A stretch of DNA of 25,133 nucleotides from Bordetella parapertussis (GTDB lineage Bacteria > Pseudomonadota > Gammaproteobacteria > Burkholderiales > Burkholderiaceae_B), in contig CAMAYM010000034.1 of NCBI GenBank assembly GCA_945862495.1, positions 1 through 25,133 of the forward strand, given 5' to 3'. A model generated the notes under the pieces. That model did not search any database, had not been told where the DNA came from, and saw nothing but the letters and a program-made list of their open reading frames with translations. Shown one piece after another: positions 14,987 to 23,161 of this stretch. Made by a program: the position numbers and the translations under genes. Position 1 is the first letter of the stretch. The number at the start of each line of letters is the position of its first letter.

Positions 14987-16453
14987 ATGGCTCGCTCAAG
15001 CGCCGTTACGGCCGAGACATTCAACTACGGTGTTGTGAGGCAATTTGCCATCATGACGGTTGTCTGGGGAATCGCAGGTATGTTGGTTGGCGTCATTATC
15101 GCAGCTCAACTACTTTGGCCTGAACTCAATCTAGACATCCCTTGGTTGTCTTACGGTCGACTAAGACCACTTCATACCAATGCAGTCATTTTTGCGTTTG
15201 GTGGTAGTGCATTGTTTGCGGCTTCCTACTATGTTGTGCAGCGGACTTGTCAGGCACGGTTGTTTGGTGGATTTCTCATCCCCTTCACTTTTTGGGGCTG
15301 GCAACTCATTATTGTTGCAGCGGCGATCACTTTGCCACTTGGTATTACGACCAGTAAAGAATATGCCGAGCTCGAGTGGCCAATCGATATTTTGATTACG
15401 CTTGTTTGGGTGGCGTATGCGATTGTGTTTTTCGGAACGATCGTCAAACGCAAGAGTAAGCATATCTACGTCGCGAACTGGTTCTTTGGTTCCTACATCC
15501 TGACTATTGCTATTTTGCACATTGTCAACAACATTGAGATGCCCGCAACGATGTGGAAATCCTACTCTGCTTATGCAGGCGTTCAGGATGCGATGGTGCA
15601 GTGGTGGTACGGTCACAATGCTGTCGGTTTCTTTTTGACCACGAGCTTCCTGGGCATGATGTATTACTTCATTCCCAAGCAGGCGGAACGACCCATTTAT
15701 TCCTATCGCTTGTCGATTGTTCACTTTTGGGCGCTGGCATTCACTTATATGTGGGCAGGTCCTCATCATCTTCTTTACACCTCATTGCCTGATTGGACGC
15801 AGTCGCTCGGCATGGTGTTCTCGCTGATTTTATTGGCACCGTCTTGGGGTGGCATGATTAACGGCATCATGACGTTGTCAGGTGCTTGGTACAAATTACG
15901 CACCGATCCTATTTTGAAATTCATGGTGGTATCGCTGTCTTTCTATGGCATGTCGACCTTCGAAGGCTCAATGATGTCCATCCGTACGGTGAATGCCTTG
16001 TCGCATTACACCGATTGGACGATTGGGCACGTGCATTCCGGTGCGCTGGGTTGGGTGGCGATGATCACGTTTGGCATGCTGTATTACTTAATTCCAAGGC
16101 TGTGGGGGCGCGACAAGATGTACAGCACCAAATTGATTGAGGTGCATTTCTGGATCGCAACGATCGGCGTGGTGTTGTATATCGCCTCGATGTGGATTGC
16201 CGGTGTGATGCAGGGTCTGATGTGGCGTGCGACGGAACCCGACGGTTCGCTCACGTACAGTTTCGTTGAGTCAGTCAAGTCAACGGGTCCTTTTTATGCG
16301 ATACGTTTGTTAGGTGGATTCTTGTATTTGTGTGGAATGTTTGTGATGGCTTACAACGTGATTAAAACAATTGCTGGTGAAACGCCAGTTAATCCAACGA
16401 TACCAAAAGACATCGCTCACCCTGCGCCAGCTGTATCAGCGGCAAACGCCTAG
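14987..16453 (+). CDS. ccoN: Cytochrome c oxidase cbb3-type subunit I
   Basis: Catalytic heme-copper subunit reducing oxygen to water with high affinity, in the inner membrane. The 488 residues form about twelve helices. The metal ligands are visible: His63 (RPLHTNAV) for low-spin heme b, His210 (WWYGHNAVG) with His260-His261 (AGPHHLLYTSLPDW) for CuB, and His348/His350 (IGHVHSGALGWV) for the two hemes. Tyr254 (FTYMWAG) is in place for the cross-linked cbb3 tyrosine, which in this class comes from this helix rather than next to the CuB histidine. AAGGAA precedes the ATG. It heads ccoNOQP, with ccoO 9 bases downstream. Confidence 0.98.
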   Translation: MARSSAVTAETFNYGVVRQFAIMTVVWGIAGMLVGVIIAAQLLWPELNLDIPWLSYGRLRPLHTNAVIFAFGGSALFAASYYVVQRTCQARLFGGFLIPFTFWGWQLIIVAAAITLPLGITTSKEYAELEWPIDILITLVWVAYAIVFFGTIVKRKSKHIYVANWFFGSYILTIAILHIVNNIEMPATMWKSYSAYAGVQDAMVQWWYGHNAVGFFLTTSFLGMMYYFIPKQAERPIYSYRLSIVHFWALAFTYMWAGPHHLLYTSLPDWTQSLGMVFSLILLAPSWGGMINGIMTLSGAWYKLRTDPILKFMVVSLSFYGMSTFEGSMMSIRTVNALSHYTDWTIGHVHSGALGWVAMITFGMLYYLIPRLWGRDKMYSTKLIEVHFWIATIGVVLYIASMWIAGVMQGLMWRATEPDGSLTYSFVESVKSTGPFYAIRLLGGFLYLCGMFVMAYNVIKTIAGETPVNPTIPKDIAHPAPAVSAANA

Positions 16454-16462
16454 GAGGAAATC

Positions 16463-17131
16463 ATGGCAAATGAACAGCATCGTTTCTTCTCGCATCAGAC
16501 ATTAGAAAAAAATATTGGTTGGATGATTGTTTGTAGCATTGTGGTCGTTTTGTTCGCTGGTTTAGTGCAAATCGTTCCCTTGTTTTTCCAACATTCTTTA
16601 ACGAAGCCTACTGCGGGTGTTGAGCCCTATGATCCGCTCAGGCTGATGGGTCGTGATCTCTATATACGCGAGGGTTGTGTAGGATGCCATTCCCAGCAGA
16701 TTCGGATGCTACGCGCCGAGGTGCAGCGATACGGCTCTTATTCCTTGGCAGGCGAATCTGTGTTTGATCGCCCTTTTTTATGGGGCTCAAAGCGCACAGG
16801 ACCTGACCTTGCTCGAGTCGGTGAGCGTTACTCAGATGAGTGGCATCGTGTTCACTTACGTAACCCAAGGTCAGTCGTGCCTGAGTCCAATATGCCTGGG
16901 TATCCTTGGCTTGCAAAGAGACAGTTGGTGGATACCGATATTAAAGACCGCATGAATGCTCTTAAGTTCTTGGGTGTTCCTTATACAGATGACCAGATCG
17001 AGAGCGCTCCGGCAGCCCTAAAGGGTAAGACTGAAGAGGATGCCATGATTGCCTATCTGCAAGCTCTGGGCACGGGTGTACGTAAGGCTGCCCAAGCGAA
17101 TCAGGCTCGTCCACCAGCAGGGGGTCAATGA
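16463..17131 (+). CDS. ccoO: Cytochrome c oxidase cbb3-type subunit II (mono-heme cytochrome c)
   Basis: Membrane-anchored c-type cytochrome carrying electrons to CcoN. The 222 residues have an N-terminal helix (about 19-41), one heme c motif CVGCH (72-76) followed by SQQIRMLRAEVQRYG, and SNMPGYPWL, which supplies the axial Met. A strong AGGAGG lies immediately between the ccoN stop and the ATG. The stop overlaps the first ATG of ccoQ (ATGA at 17128-17131). The C-terminus after about 200 is a disordered Ala/Pro/Gly-rich tail. Confidence 0.97.
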   Translation: MANEQHRFFSHQTLEKNIGWMIVCSIVVVLFAGLVQIVPLFFQHSLTKPTAGVEPYDPLRLMGRDLYIREGCVGCHSQQIRMLRAEVQRYGSYSLAGESVFDRPFLWGSKRTGPDLARVGERYSDEWHRVHLRNPRSVVPESNMPGYPWLAKRQLVDTDIKDRMNALKFLGVPYTDDQIESAPAALKGKTEEDAMIAYLQALGTGVRKAAQANQARPPAGGQ

Positions 17132-17304
17132 TGATGGCTTATCTAAATGCAATTGCCACAGTCTTGGCGATGCTGACATTTTTCGGAATTATTTGGTGGG
17201 CCTTTTCTAAGGGACGTAAAAAAGCAAATGAAGAAGCAGCCAATCTTCCATTTGTATTACCTGATGAAGGCGCCAAAGAGCAGAAAGAGGAGCCACGTCC
17301 ATGA
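17128..17304 (+). CDS. ccoQ: Cbb3-type oxidase subunit IV (CcoQ)
   Basis: A 58-residue protein with one helix (MLTFFGIIWWAFSKGRKK) and a charged cytoplasmic tail ending PEP-like (KEEPRP). This is the CcoQ/FixQ pattern, and it stabilises the association of CcoP with the CcoNO core in studied species. Three ATG codons are stacked at 17128, 17131 and 17134, with a GGGG tract just upstream, so the exact first residue is uncertain by two. It overlaps ccoO by four bases at its start and ccoP by four bases at its end (17301-17304), so three consecutive cistrons are coupled. Confidence 0.93.
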   Translation: MMMAYLNAIATVLAMLTFFGIIWWAFSKGRKKANEEAANLPFVLPDEGAKEQKEEPRP

Positions 17305-18251
17305 GCGATTTTTTTAATAGTTTTTGGAGTTATTACATCGCAATCATCGCGGTGGGCGGAATTGTTTGGTGCCTGTGGTTGCTGTTTTCTCAGCGTAAGT
17401 GGCTCATCAATAAAAAGCCGGGTGTTGTCGAGGATACTGGACATGTCTGGGATGGCGATCTGCGTGAATTAAATAACCCCGTCCCAAGATGGTGGACATA
17501 CATGTACATGCTCATGTGTGTGGTCGGTTTGGGTTACTTAGTGCTGTATCCCGGCTTGGGTGCCTATCAAGGCATTCTTGGTTACACGACTGCAATTGAA
17601 GTCAAGGATGACCAAACCAAACTCAATGAAGAGGTCAAACCTGTTTATGCTCGCTTTGCGGCAATGAGCATTCCTGAAGTTGCCGCAGATCCTGATGCGC
17701 GTGTTATTGGACAGCGTTTGTTTTTGAATAACTGCGCCCAGTGCCACGGTTCAGATGCGCGAGGTGCAATCAGTTTTCCAAACCTTGCGCAAGGCGATTC
17801 GATGTATGGACGCACACCAGAGGCGTTACAGACTTCTATTGCCAAAGGACGCAATGGTGTGATGCCTCCTATGAGTGCTACGGTCAACCCCAAAACCGCG
17901 GGTGAGATTGCGCAGTATGTCCGATCAATGTCTGGATTGGCCCACGATCAAATTCGTGTGATTCCAGGTAAGCGCGAATACCTAAACAACTGCGCGGCTT
18001 GTCATGGTGCGGATGGCAAGGGTAATAAGGCGCTCGGCGCGCCCAACTTGACTGATGATGTGTGGCTCTATGGCAGTTCAGAGGCAACGATTGTGCAAAC
18101 TATTTTGAATGGTCGTAACAATAGGATGCCCGCACAAGAGCATGTATTAACGCCCGAGCAAATTCGTTTGTTGACGGCATGGGTTTGGGGTTTGTCTGGT
18201 GGCAAGGATGTGACTGCTTCAGCAGCAATGTCGGGTAATTCTGCCAAGTGA
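17301..18251 (+). CDS. ccoP: Cytochrome c oxidase cbb3-type subunit III (di-heme cytochrome c)
   Basis: Di-heme c subunit of 316 residues, the electron entry point. There are two N-terminal helices (about 10-30 and 64-84) separated by the conserved VWDGDLRELNNPVPRWW loop, which marks the two-helix type of CcoP. Two cytochrome domains follow, with CAQCH (145-149) and CAACH (231-235). Axial methionines are likely in the NGVMPPM and NRMPAQ segments. GAGGAG precedes the ATG inside the end of ccoQ. The C-terminus ends in a short Ala/Ser tail, and ccoG follows after about 28 bases. Confidence 0.97.
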   Translation: MSDFFNSFWSYYIAIIAVGGIVWCLWLLFSQRKWLINKKPGVVEDTGHVWDGDLRELNNPVPRWWTYMYMLMCVVGLGYLVLYPGLGAYQGILGYTTAIEVKDDQTKLNEEVKPVYARFAAMSIPEVAADPDARVIGQRLFLNNCAQCHGSDARGAISFPNLAQGDSMYGRTPEALQTSIAKGRNGVMPPMSATVNPKTAGEIAQYVRSMSGLAHDQIRVIPGKREYLNNCAACHGADGKGNKALGAPNLTDDVWLYGSSEATIVQTILNGRNNRMPAQEHVLTPEQIRLLTAWVWGLSGGKDVTASAAMSGNSAK

Positions 18252-18279
18252 AAAATGTCAACGACAAAAGGGGATGCGA

Positions 18280-19818
18280 ATGACCTCTGACAACAAGACT
18301 CCACCGTCAGATGAAGTCGCGCCCCTAGCTTGGCGTCCTCTTGGCAGCAAACCTTTGCCTCCCGGTGTTGAGGTGCTCGAACAGACTCTCGCGGATGTTC
18401 GGCAAAAAATTTATGCCCGTTCTGTCATGGGCGTTTTTGCGCGTTGGCGCATCGCATTGGTGTTGCTCACTCAAGCTCTTTTCTATGGTTTGCCATGGTT
18501 GAACTGGAATGGGCGACAAGCGGTTTTGTTTGATCTGGGTGCACGTAAGTTCTATATCTTTGATATGGTACTTTGGCCTCAGGATGTCATTTATCTGACT
18601 CTGCTGCTCATCATTTCTGCTCTGGGATTATTTCTGTTTACGGCGATCGCAGGCCGACTATTTTGCGGTTATGCCTGTCCTCAGACGGTCTATACAGAAA
18701 TTTTTATGTGGATTGAGCGCAAGGTCGAGGGTGATCGTGTCGCGCGCATCCGTTTAGATGAATCGCCACTTTCCGTTCGCAAGGTGCGAATCAAAGCGAC
18801 AAAACATGCGCTTTGGCTAATCGTCGCATTTTGGACAGGCTTTTCATTTATTGGATATTTTGCCCCCATACGCGGATTAGCCCATGATTTATTGGCATTG
18901 ACACTTGGACCGTGGCAATGGTTTTGGTTGGTGTTTTATAGCTTTGCGACTTGGGGGAATGCAGGGTTTTTGCGCGAACAAGTCTGCAAGTATATGTGTC
19001 CTTATGCACGCTTTCAGAGCGTGATGGTCGATCGCGATACTCTCGTCGTGACTTATGATGCGACCCGTGGCGAGCCACGTGGCGCGCGCTCACGCAAGAT
19101 AGATCATCGCGCGCAAGGAATGGGTGACTGTGTCGATTGCAGTATCTGTGTCCAAGTCTGTCCGACGGGCATTGATATCCGTCAGGGACTTCAATACATG
19201 TGCATCGGTTGTGGCGCTTGCGTGGATGCCTGTGATCAAGTGATGGACAAGTTGGAGTACCCCAAAGGGTTGATTCGCTACACCTCCGAAAAAGGAATTT
19301 TGGAAAAACTTTCACCTAAAGAAATTAGGAGAAATGTGTTCCGGCCTCGCGTACTCATTTACTCCACACTCATGTTGATTCTGGTCGCTGTTTTTATTGG
19401 TGCACTGGCGACGCGTACGACACTGCGCGTGGATGTGATCCGTGACCGAGGCATGCTGGGCAGGGAGGTCGCAGGTGGTTTGATCGAGAATGTATATCGG
19501 ATACAGTTAATTAATGCATCGGAACAGGCGCTTGTGTTGTCACTTGGTGTAGAAGGGTTGCCAGGCATGACTGTCGCACTCGCTGATCGCGGCTCAGTCC
19601 CGTTGGCCGGGGTCAAGCAAGACGAGCCTATTCAGTCTGCCTCGCGTATTCAAGTGCCTAGCGCATCAAATCGGCTGATTGCGGTCGTCGTGCGCGCCCC
19701 TGCTGAAGCGGGCAAACTGGGTACTCAGCCAATTAGGTTTGTCACAAAGTCCCTCGGCTCAGACGGTGCCGTGCTGACAGAAATTAATGAAGCTTCTAGC
19801 TTTATTTTTCCAAACTAA
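18280..19818 (+). CDS. ccoG: Cytochrome c oxidase accessory protein CcoG (FixG family, Fe-S)
   Basis: Polytopic ferredoxin-like protein; in studied species CcoG is a cupric reductase supplying Cu(I) for cbb3 assembly. The membrane part includes RLFCGYACPQTVY and EQVCKYMCPYARFQ. The cytoplasmic domain holds two 4Fe-4S clusters: CVDCSICVQVCP from Cys284 and MCIGCGACVDACD after it. One more helix and a beta-rich FixG C-terminal domain follow (about 380-512). I chose ATG 18280 over 18274 because AAGGGG sits directly against the earlier ATG but 6 bases from the later one. If the neighbouring CcoI-like protein cannot pump, CcoG may be the main dedicated copper-handling enzyme of this cluster. Confidence 0.96.
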   Translation: MTSDNKTPPSDEVAPLAWRPLGSKPLPPGVEVLEQTLADVRQKIYARSVMGVFARWRIALVLLTQALFYGLPWLNWNGRQAVLFDLGARKFYIFDMVLWPQDVIYLTLLLIISALGLFLFTAIAGRLFCGYACPQTVYTEIFMWIERKVEGDRVARIRLDESPLSVRKVRIKATKHALWLIVAFWTGFSFIGYFAPIRGLAHDLLALTLGPWQWFWLVFYSFATWGNAGFLREQVCKYMCPYARFQSVMVDRDTLVVTYDATRGEPRGARSRKIDHRAQGMGDCVDCSICVQVCPTGIDIRQGLQYMCIGCGACVDACDQVMDKLEYPKGLIRYTSEKGILEKLSPKEIRRNVFRPRVLIYSTLMLILVAVFIGALATRTTLRVDVIRDRGMLGREVAGGLIENVYRIQLINASEQALVLSLGVEGLPGMTVALADRGSVPLAGVKQDEPIQSASRIQVPSASNRLIAVVVRAPAEAGKLGTQPIRFVTKSLGSDGAVLTEINEASSFIFPN

Positions 19819-19827
19819 GGAGACGCC

Positions 19828-20076
19828 ATGAACAGAGCACAACAACAGATACAAATAACGCGCCCGACGCCTTGGTGGCGAGAGCCTTGGCCATGGCTTT
19901 TGATGGCGGGTCCCGCTTTGGCAATTGTGGGATGTGCGATTACGATTGTATTGGCTCTTAACAGCTTCTCGGACCAGCCGATTATCGAGGGGGGCATGAA
20001 GCGCGGTTTAGTGGTGGAAAAGCTGCCCGCCAAGTCCCCATCAACTGAAGCACGTTCATCAAGGGAGCTACGATGA
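19828..20076 (+). CDS. ccoH: Short CcoH/FixH-like membrane protein
   Basis: 82 residues. The N-terminal PWWREPWPWLLMAGPALAI helix (about 15-45) and the following GGMKRGL, where FixH proteins have a YYKxGL motif, identify it as CcoH/FixH-like. Typical members have a roughly 100-residue periplasmic domain after this helix. Here only about 35 mostly polar residues follow, so it is a reduced form. CcoH interacts with CcoN and is needed for stable cbb3 oxidase in studied species. AAGGAG lies at a good distance before the ATG, and the stop overlaps the next start (ATGA, 20073-20076). The family call rests on one segment and on context. Confidence 0.7.
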   Translation: MNRAQQQIQITRPTPWWREPWPWLLMAGPALAIVGCAITIVLALNSFSDQPIIEGGMKRGLVVEKLPAKSPSTEARSSRELR

Positions 20077-20318
20077 AGTGGCATTCATTGATGTGGATAT
20101 TGTGGCCTTCATTTTTGATGTCTGGGGTGGCCAGTGCAGTTGTCTTTGCGCTGGTGGATCCCTTGGATGTGGCAATTTTTGGTTATATCCGTCCAGAGCG
20201 TGAGCTTTTATATGCCGCTGGATTTTTCTTTTTTTGGACGATTGCAGGGTTGTCGAGTTTTTTGACCCTGTATATGAGGCCCAAAAACGATAAAGAGATG
20301 GATGAAATTAATTTTTAA
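20073..20318 (+). CDS. Unnamed two-helix membrane protein of the cco cluster
   Basis: 81 residues with two strongly hydrophobic segments (about 5-27 and 45-67), a short linker DPLDVAIFGYIRPERE and a charged C-terminal tail (KNDKEMDEINF). I recognise no named family. Similar short proteins downstream of ccoG/H occur in betaproteobacteria as hypothetical proteins, but this is recollection and not a search result. GGGAG precedes the ATG, and the four-base overlap with the ccoH-like gene implies coupled translation. A role in oxidase assembly or stability is inferred from position only. Confidence 0.75.
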   Translation: MKWHSLMWILWPSFLMSGVASAVVFALVDPLDVAIFGYIRPERELLYAAGFFFFWTIAGLSSFLTLYMRPKNDKEMDEINF

Positions 20319-20319
20319 G

Positions 20320-20346
20320 TGGAGGGCAATTTGTGATTGCCCTCCA
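20320..20346. terminator. Perfect hairpin between convergent cco cluster and maoC-like gene
   Basis: 11-bp perfect stem TGGAGGGCAAT / ATTGCCCTCCA with a 5-base loop, one base after the cco cluster stop and 8 bases from the maoC-like stop. T-tracts are weak on the plus strand. On the minus strand, CTTAAAAATTAATTT follows the stem. It probably serves both directions. Confidence 0.7.
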
Positions 20347-20353
20347 TTGACTG

Positions 20354-20815
20354 TTAATGCCTTTCTCCGGCGAGCATCCTGACCGCTGTGTACGTCATGA
20401 CGTCCACACCATCCTGGTTTTTAACATCGACACGTGAAGTCACGACTGCGCGATTGTTTTTGGATGTTGGCTTGATTGCAGTGACCTCCACCTCGGCCCA
20501 GATCGTATCGCCTGCAAGGACGGGCTTGAGTACTTTTTTGTGTACCTCAAGCAGCGCTAGCCCAGTGCCCTGAACCATACCCTGCATCAACAACCCCTCG
20601 ATCAGTCCATAAGTTAGGCCTCCTGGGACTGGCCGACCCTGCATGGCACCATGAGAAAACGTTTTGTCGATAAAGATTGTTTCGAGCATCCCTGTGACGC
20701 TGATGAAATTAATAATGTCCGTTTCAGTGACCGTACGACGATAGGTTCTGAATTTTTGACCGACAGCCAGTTCTTGCCAGATGTATCCTGACCCTAAAAG
20801 CTTAGTTTCTGTCAT
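20354..20815 (-). CDS. MaoC-like hot-dog protein with non-canonical active site
   Basis: 153 residues with the MaoC/(R)-hydratase hot-dog layout: AVGQKFRTYRRTVTETDIINF, a central VPGGLTYGLIEGL helix and a C-terminal sheet (VLAGDTIWAEVEV). In enoyl-CoA hydratases the turn before the hot-dog helix reads D-x-N-P-x-H-x-D. Here it is M43-L-E-T-I-F48-I-D50, so both catalytic positions (Asp and His) are substituted. It may bind acyl-CoA without hydrating it, or use another chemistry. It is divergent from the acyl-CoA dehydrogenase pair, consistent with a shared acyl-CoA pathway. The start ATG at 20815 fits the usual family beginning. Confidence 0.8.
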   Translation of the reverse strand: MTETKLLGSGYIWQELAVGQKFRTYRRTVTETDIINFISVTGMLETIFIDKTFSHGAMQGRPVPGGLTYGLIEGLLMQGMVQGTGLALLEVHKKVLKPVLAGDTIWAEVEVTAIKPTSKNNRAVVTSRVDVKNQDGVDVMTYTAVRMLAGERH

Positions 20816-20870
20816 GTCTTCCTCTGCGAATTGGCTGTTATCGTGTCAAACAAATACAATCTCGATAGTA

Positions 20871-20883
20871 TAAGACGATCTTA
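20871..20883. promoter_or_regulatory. Palindrome in the maoC-like / acyl-CoA dehydrogenase divergent region
   Basis: TAAGA-CGA-TCTTA, a perfect 5-bp palindrome with a 3-base centre, lies between the two divergent starts (20815 and 20943) and next to a TATAAG-like -10. It could be the operator for a local regulator. No regulator of an acyl-CoA type is encoded in the window. Confidence 0.35.
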
Positions 20884-20942
20884 AATCGCCGTAACCGAGG
20901 TGCAGCAGTCATATCCTGCCGCCTCATCCAGACAGGTTAAAC

Positions 20943-22094
20943 ATGCTGACAGCACTTGAATTTACAGAAGTTCCAGACGATGAACTCGCCTTCCGCGCAG
21001 AAATTCGTGCATTTCTAAATGAGGAAATGCAAGGCGTACCCAATCACATCAAAGCACGCTCATGGATGGGCGTGAGTGATTCTTTTAGCAAAAGCCTGGC
21101 AAAAAAAGGCTGGTTAGGACTGACGATTCCCAAAGAATATGGAGGCTCTGGCAAGGGGTTTTTCTCGCGTTTTGTCTTGTCTGAGGAGCTATTGATTGCT
21201 GGGGCGCCTGTCGCCTCTCACTGGATTGCAGATCGTCAGAGTGGTCCGTTGATCTTAAATTTTGGCACCGAAGCGCAACGGCGTTTTTATATTCCCAGAA
21301 TCTGTCGTGGAGAGGCGTTTTTTTGTATTGGTATGAGCGAGCCCAGTTCTGGTTCGGATTTAGCCAGTATTCGCACGCGCGCGACTAAGACCCCAGAGGG
21401 ATGGTTGTTGAATGGCAGCAAGATATGGACGACTAACGCCCACGGTTGTGATTACATGATTGCGTTGGTCCGAACCTCAGGGGAAACCTCAGACCGCCAA
21501 AAGGGCTTGTCGCAGGTCATCATCGACCTCAAGCTACCCGGAGTGACCGTGCGTCCAATTCGGGACATGGCGGGAGATGCGCATTTTTCTGAGGTATTTT
21601 TCGATAACGTCTCACTCGCCCCTGAGGCACTCGTTGGGGTGGAGGGGCAGGGCTGGGATCAATGCACGGCTGAACTCGCTTTTGAACGAAGTGGCCCGGA
21701 GAGAATCTACTCCAGCATTGCCCTGTTAGATAGTTGGATGGACTGTTTGCGCGAGCAAAATGTGAACGATCCCGAAACGTGCGCCTTAGTTGGGTCTTTA
21801 GTAGCTGAAATGGCTGTTTTGCGTGCGCTCTCACTTGCTGTGACACAAAAGCTTGTAGATGGTGAGAGTCCTGCCACAGATGCTTCTGTCGTCAAAGACT
21901 ACGGCACTGATTACGAGCAAAAGCTGATTAGGCAGATTAGCGCTTGGCTGGGGGCCCATCCTGATTTTGTTGCGAGTGCAGACTTATTGCAGACTCTTGG
22001 GTATTTAGAGCAAATGGGAGTGACGTTTTCACTGCGAGGCGGTACGCGTGAAATTTTGCGTGGCATCATCGCCCGCGGTTTGGGTTTGAGATAA
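20943..22094 (+). CDS. Acyl-CoA dehydrogenase, probable catalytic subunit
   Basis: FAD enzyme oxidising an acyl-CoA to the enoyl-CoA. The 383 residues show the N-terminal helical domain, MSEPSSGSDLASI (FAD contact, about 131-143), WLLNGSKIWTTNA and the C-terminal RGGTREILRGIIARGLGL. The usual short/medium-chain catalytic Glu position (x-EGT) is Gly here. A Glu is present in AELAFERSGPERI (E248), where isovaleryl- and long-chain enzymes carry theirs. The partner gene starts 5 bases after the stop, so this is likely one subunit of a heteromeric dehydrogenase like the FadE pairs of actinobacterial sterol degradation. The substrate is unknown. Confidence 0.9.
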   Translation: MLTALEFTEVPDDELAFRAEIRAFLNEEMQGVPNHIKARSWMGVSDSFSKSLAKKGWLGLTIPKEYGGSGKGFFSRFVLSEELLIAGAPVASHWIADRQSGPLILNFGTEAQRRFYIPRICRGEAFFCIGMSEPSSGSDLASIRTRATKTPEGWLLNGSKIWTTNAHGCDYMIALVRTSGETSDRQKGLSQVIIDLKLPGVTVRPIRDMAGDAHFSEVFFDNVSLAPEALVGVEGQGWDQCTAELAFERSGPERIYSSIALLDSWMDCLREQNVNDPETCALVGSLVAEMAVLRALSLAVTQKLVDGESPATDASVVKDYGTDYEQKLIRQISAWLGAHPDFVASADLLQTLGYLEQMGVTFSLRGGTREILRGIIARGLGLR

Positions 22095-22099
22095 TCATC

Positions 22100-23116
22100 A
22101 TGCAAAATTCTTTCTATGACTCTGCTGACCGTTTCTTTGCCCAAGAGTGCACACCTGCGCAGCTCCGCCTCATTGAACAGGGGAGCGACCCCAAACCGCT
22201 CTGGGAAATACTTTTATCCGCTGGCTTTGCGGATGGGTTGCTTCCAGAAAGTGCAGGGGGGGCCGGCCTGACATTAAATGATGCTTGGCCGATCATGTTT
22301 TGCATGGGACGACATGTCTTGCCCCTGCCGTATGCGCACACGATGCTAGCGCGCGCTTGGTTAAGTCAGCACGCCCAAGCGATTCCTGAAGGGACTTTGA
22401 CTTTTGCTCCCTTTCAAGTCTCGACAGATCGTGTTGGGTTGACGGCACATGCTGTGAGTTTCGGACTGGTGGCTGAGTGGGTATTGGTCCAACATGGCAA
22501 GCAAGTCTGGCTGTTGCCGGCGGCCGAAGCCATCGTGACACCTTCCGGTGGTCACGGCACACTTGATGCAAATTTAACGTGGTCAGAGGCCGTTGTACAA
22601 CGCTCACAACTTGCCACTTGGGATGAACCTCAATTTCGTCACCTGTTGGCCTTGTCTGTGGCGGTTTTGATTGCAGGCGCAGCTGACCGAGTGTTCGAGA
22701 TGACGCTTGCACATGCGAACCAGCGCGAACAGTTCGGTAAGCCCATCGGACGTTTTCAGGCCTTACAACAACAGATCAGCGAAGTCGCTGAGTTAGTGTT
22801 TGGTGCGCGTATGGCAACGGAAATGGCTTGTCGTAGTCAAGACTGGAAGCCAACGCCGATGCTGGCCGCCTTGGCTAAGTCCCAGACCAGTCACGCTGTC
22901 GCGCGAGTGTCGGCTGTCGCGCACGCGGTGCATGGCGCGATTGGTGTGACGCAGGAGTACGATTTGCAGTTATTCACGCGCAGGCTCAATGAGTGGGCGC
23001 GTGTGGGCGGGGGGCAGTCGTATTGGGCTGAGCAGCTTGGTCGAGAGGTCTTGGCTTGCAAACAGAACACGCTAGACTTCGTGCGATCCGAGCTGTTTTT
23101 AGAGGTTAAGCGCTAA
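22100..23116 (+). CDS. Acyl-CoA dehydrogenase-like, probable non-catalytic partner subunit
   Basis: 338 residues with the acyl-CoA dehydrogenase C-terminal bundle: REQFGKPIGRFQALQQQ (FAD-contacting Arg-Gln-Phe-Gly block) and VHGAIGVTQEYDLQLFTRR. The N-terminal and middle beta domains are shortened, and the SEPxxGSD flavin-binding segment is not recognisable. No candidate catalytic Glu stands out. This divergence pattern is that of the second chain in alpha2-beta2 dehydrogenases, where FAD binds at the interface. It follows the first chain by 5 bases and is probably co-transcribed. Annotation as a stand-alone dehydrogenase would be misleading. Confidence 0.85.
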   Translation: MQNSFYDSADRFFAQECTPAQLRLIEQGSDPKPLWEILLSAGFADGLLPESAGGAGLTLNDAWPIMFCMGRHVLPLPYAHTMLARAWLSQHAQAIPEGTLTFAPFQVSTDRVGLTAHAVSFGLVAEWVLVQHGKQVWLLPAAEAIVTPSGGHGTLDANLTWSEAVVQRSQLATWDEPQFRHLLALSVAVLIAGAADRVFEMTLAHANQREQFGKPIGRFQALQQQISEVAELVFGARMATEMACRSQDWKPTPMLAALAKSQTSHAVARVSAVAHAVHGAIGVTQEYDLQLFTRRLNEWARVGGGQSYWAEQLGREVLACKQNTLDFVRSELFLEVKR

Positions 23117-23134
23117 GTACAGAGACGCTCATCA

Positions 23135-23161
23135 GGCAACCCTGCTTTAACAGGGTTTGCC
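23135..23161. other. Hairpin spanning the fnr stop codon, convergent with the dehydrogenase genes
   Basis: GGCAACCCTG (23135-23144) pairs with CAGGGTTTGCC (23151-23161) with a single bulged T and a 6-base loop. The fnr stop codon (23147-23149) is in the loop. There is no T-tract on either side, so it may block read-through or protect 3' ends instead of acting as a classical terminator. Confidence 0.5.

Noticed and set aside
15161..15769. Open frame of about 200 codons on the minus strand inside ccoN
   Set aside because: It is antisense to a strongly conserved gene, its translation has no recognisable domain, and its amino-acid composition is that of a shadow frame.
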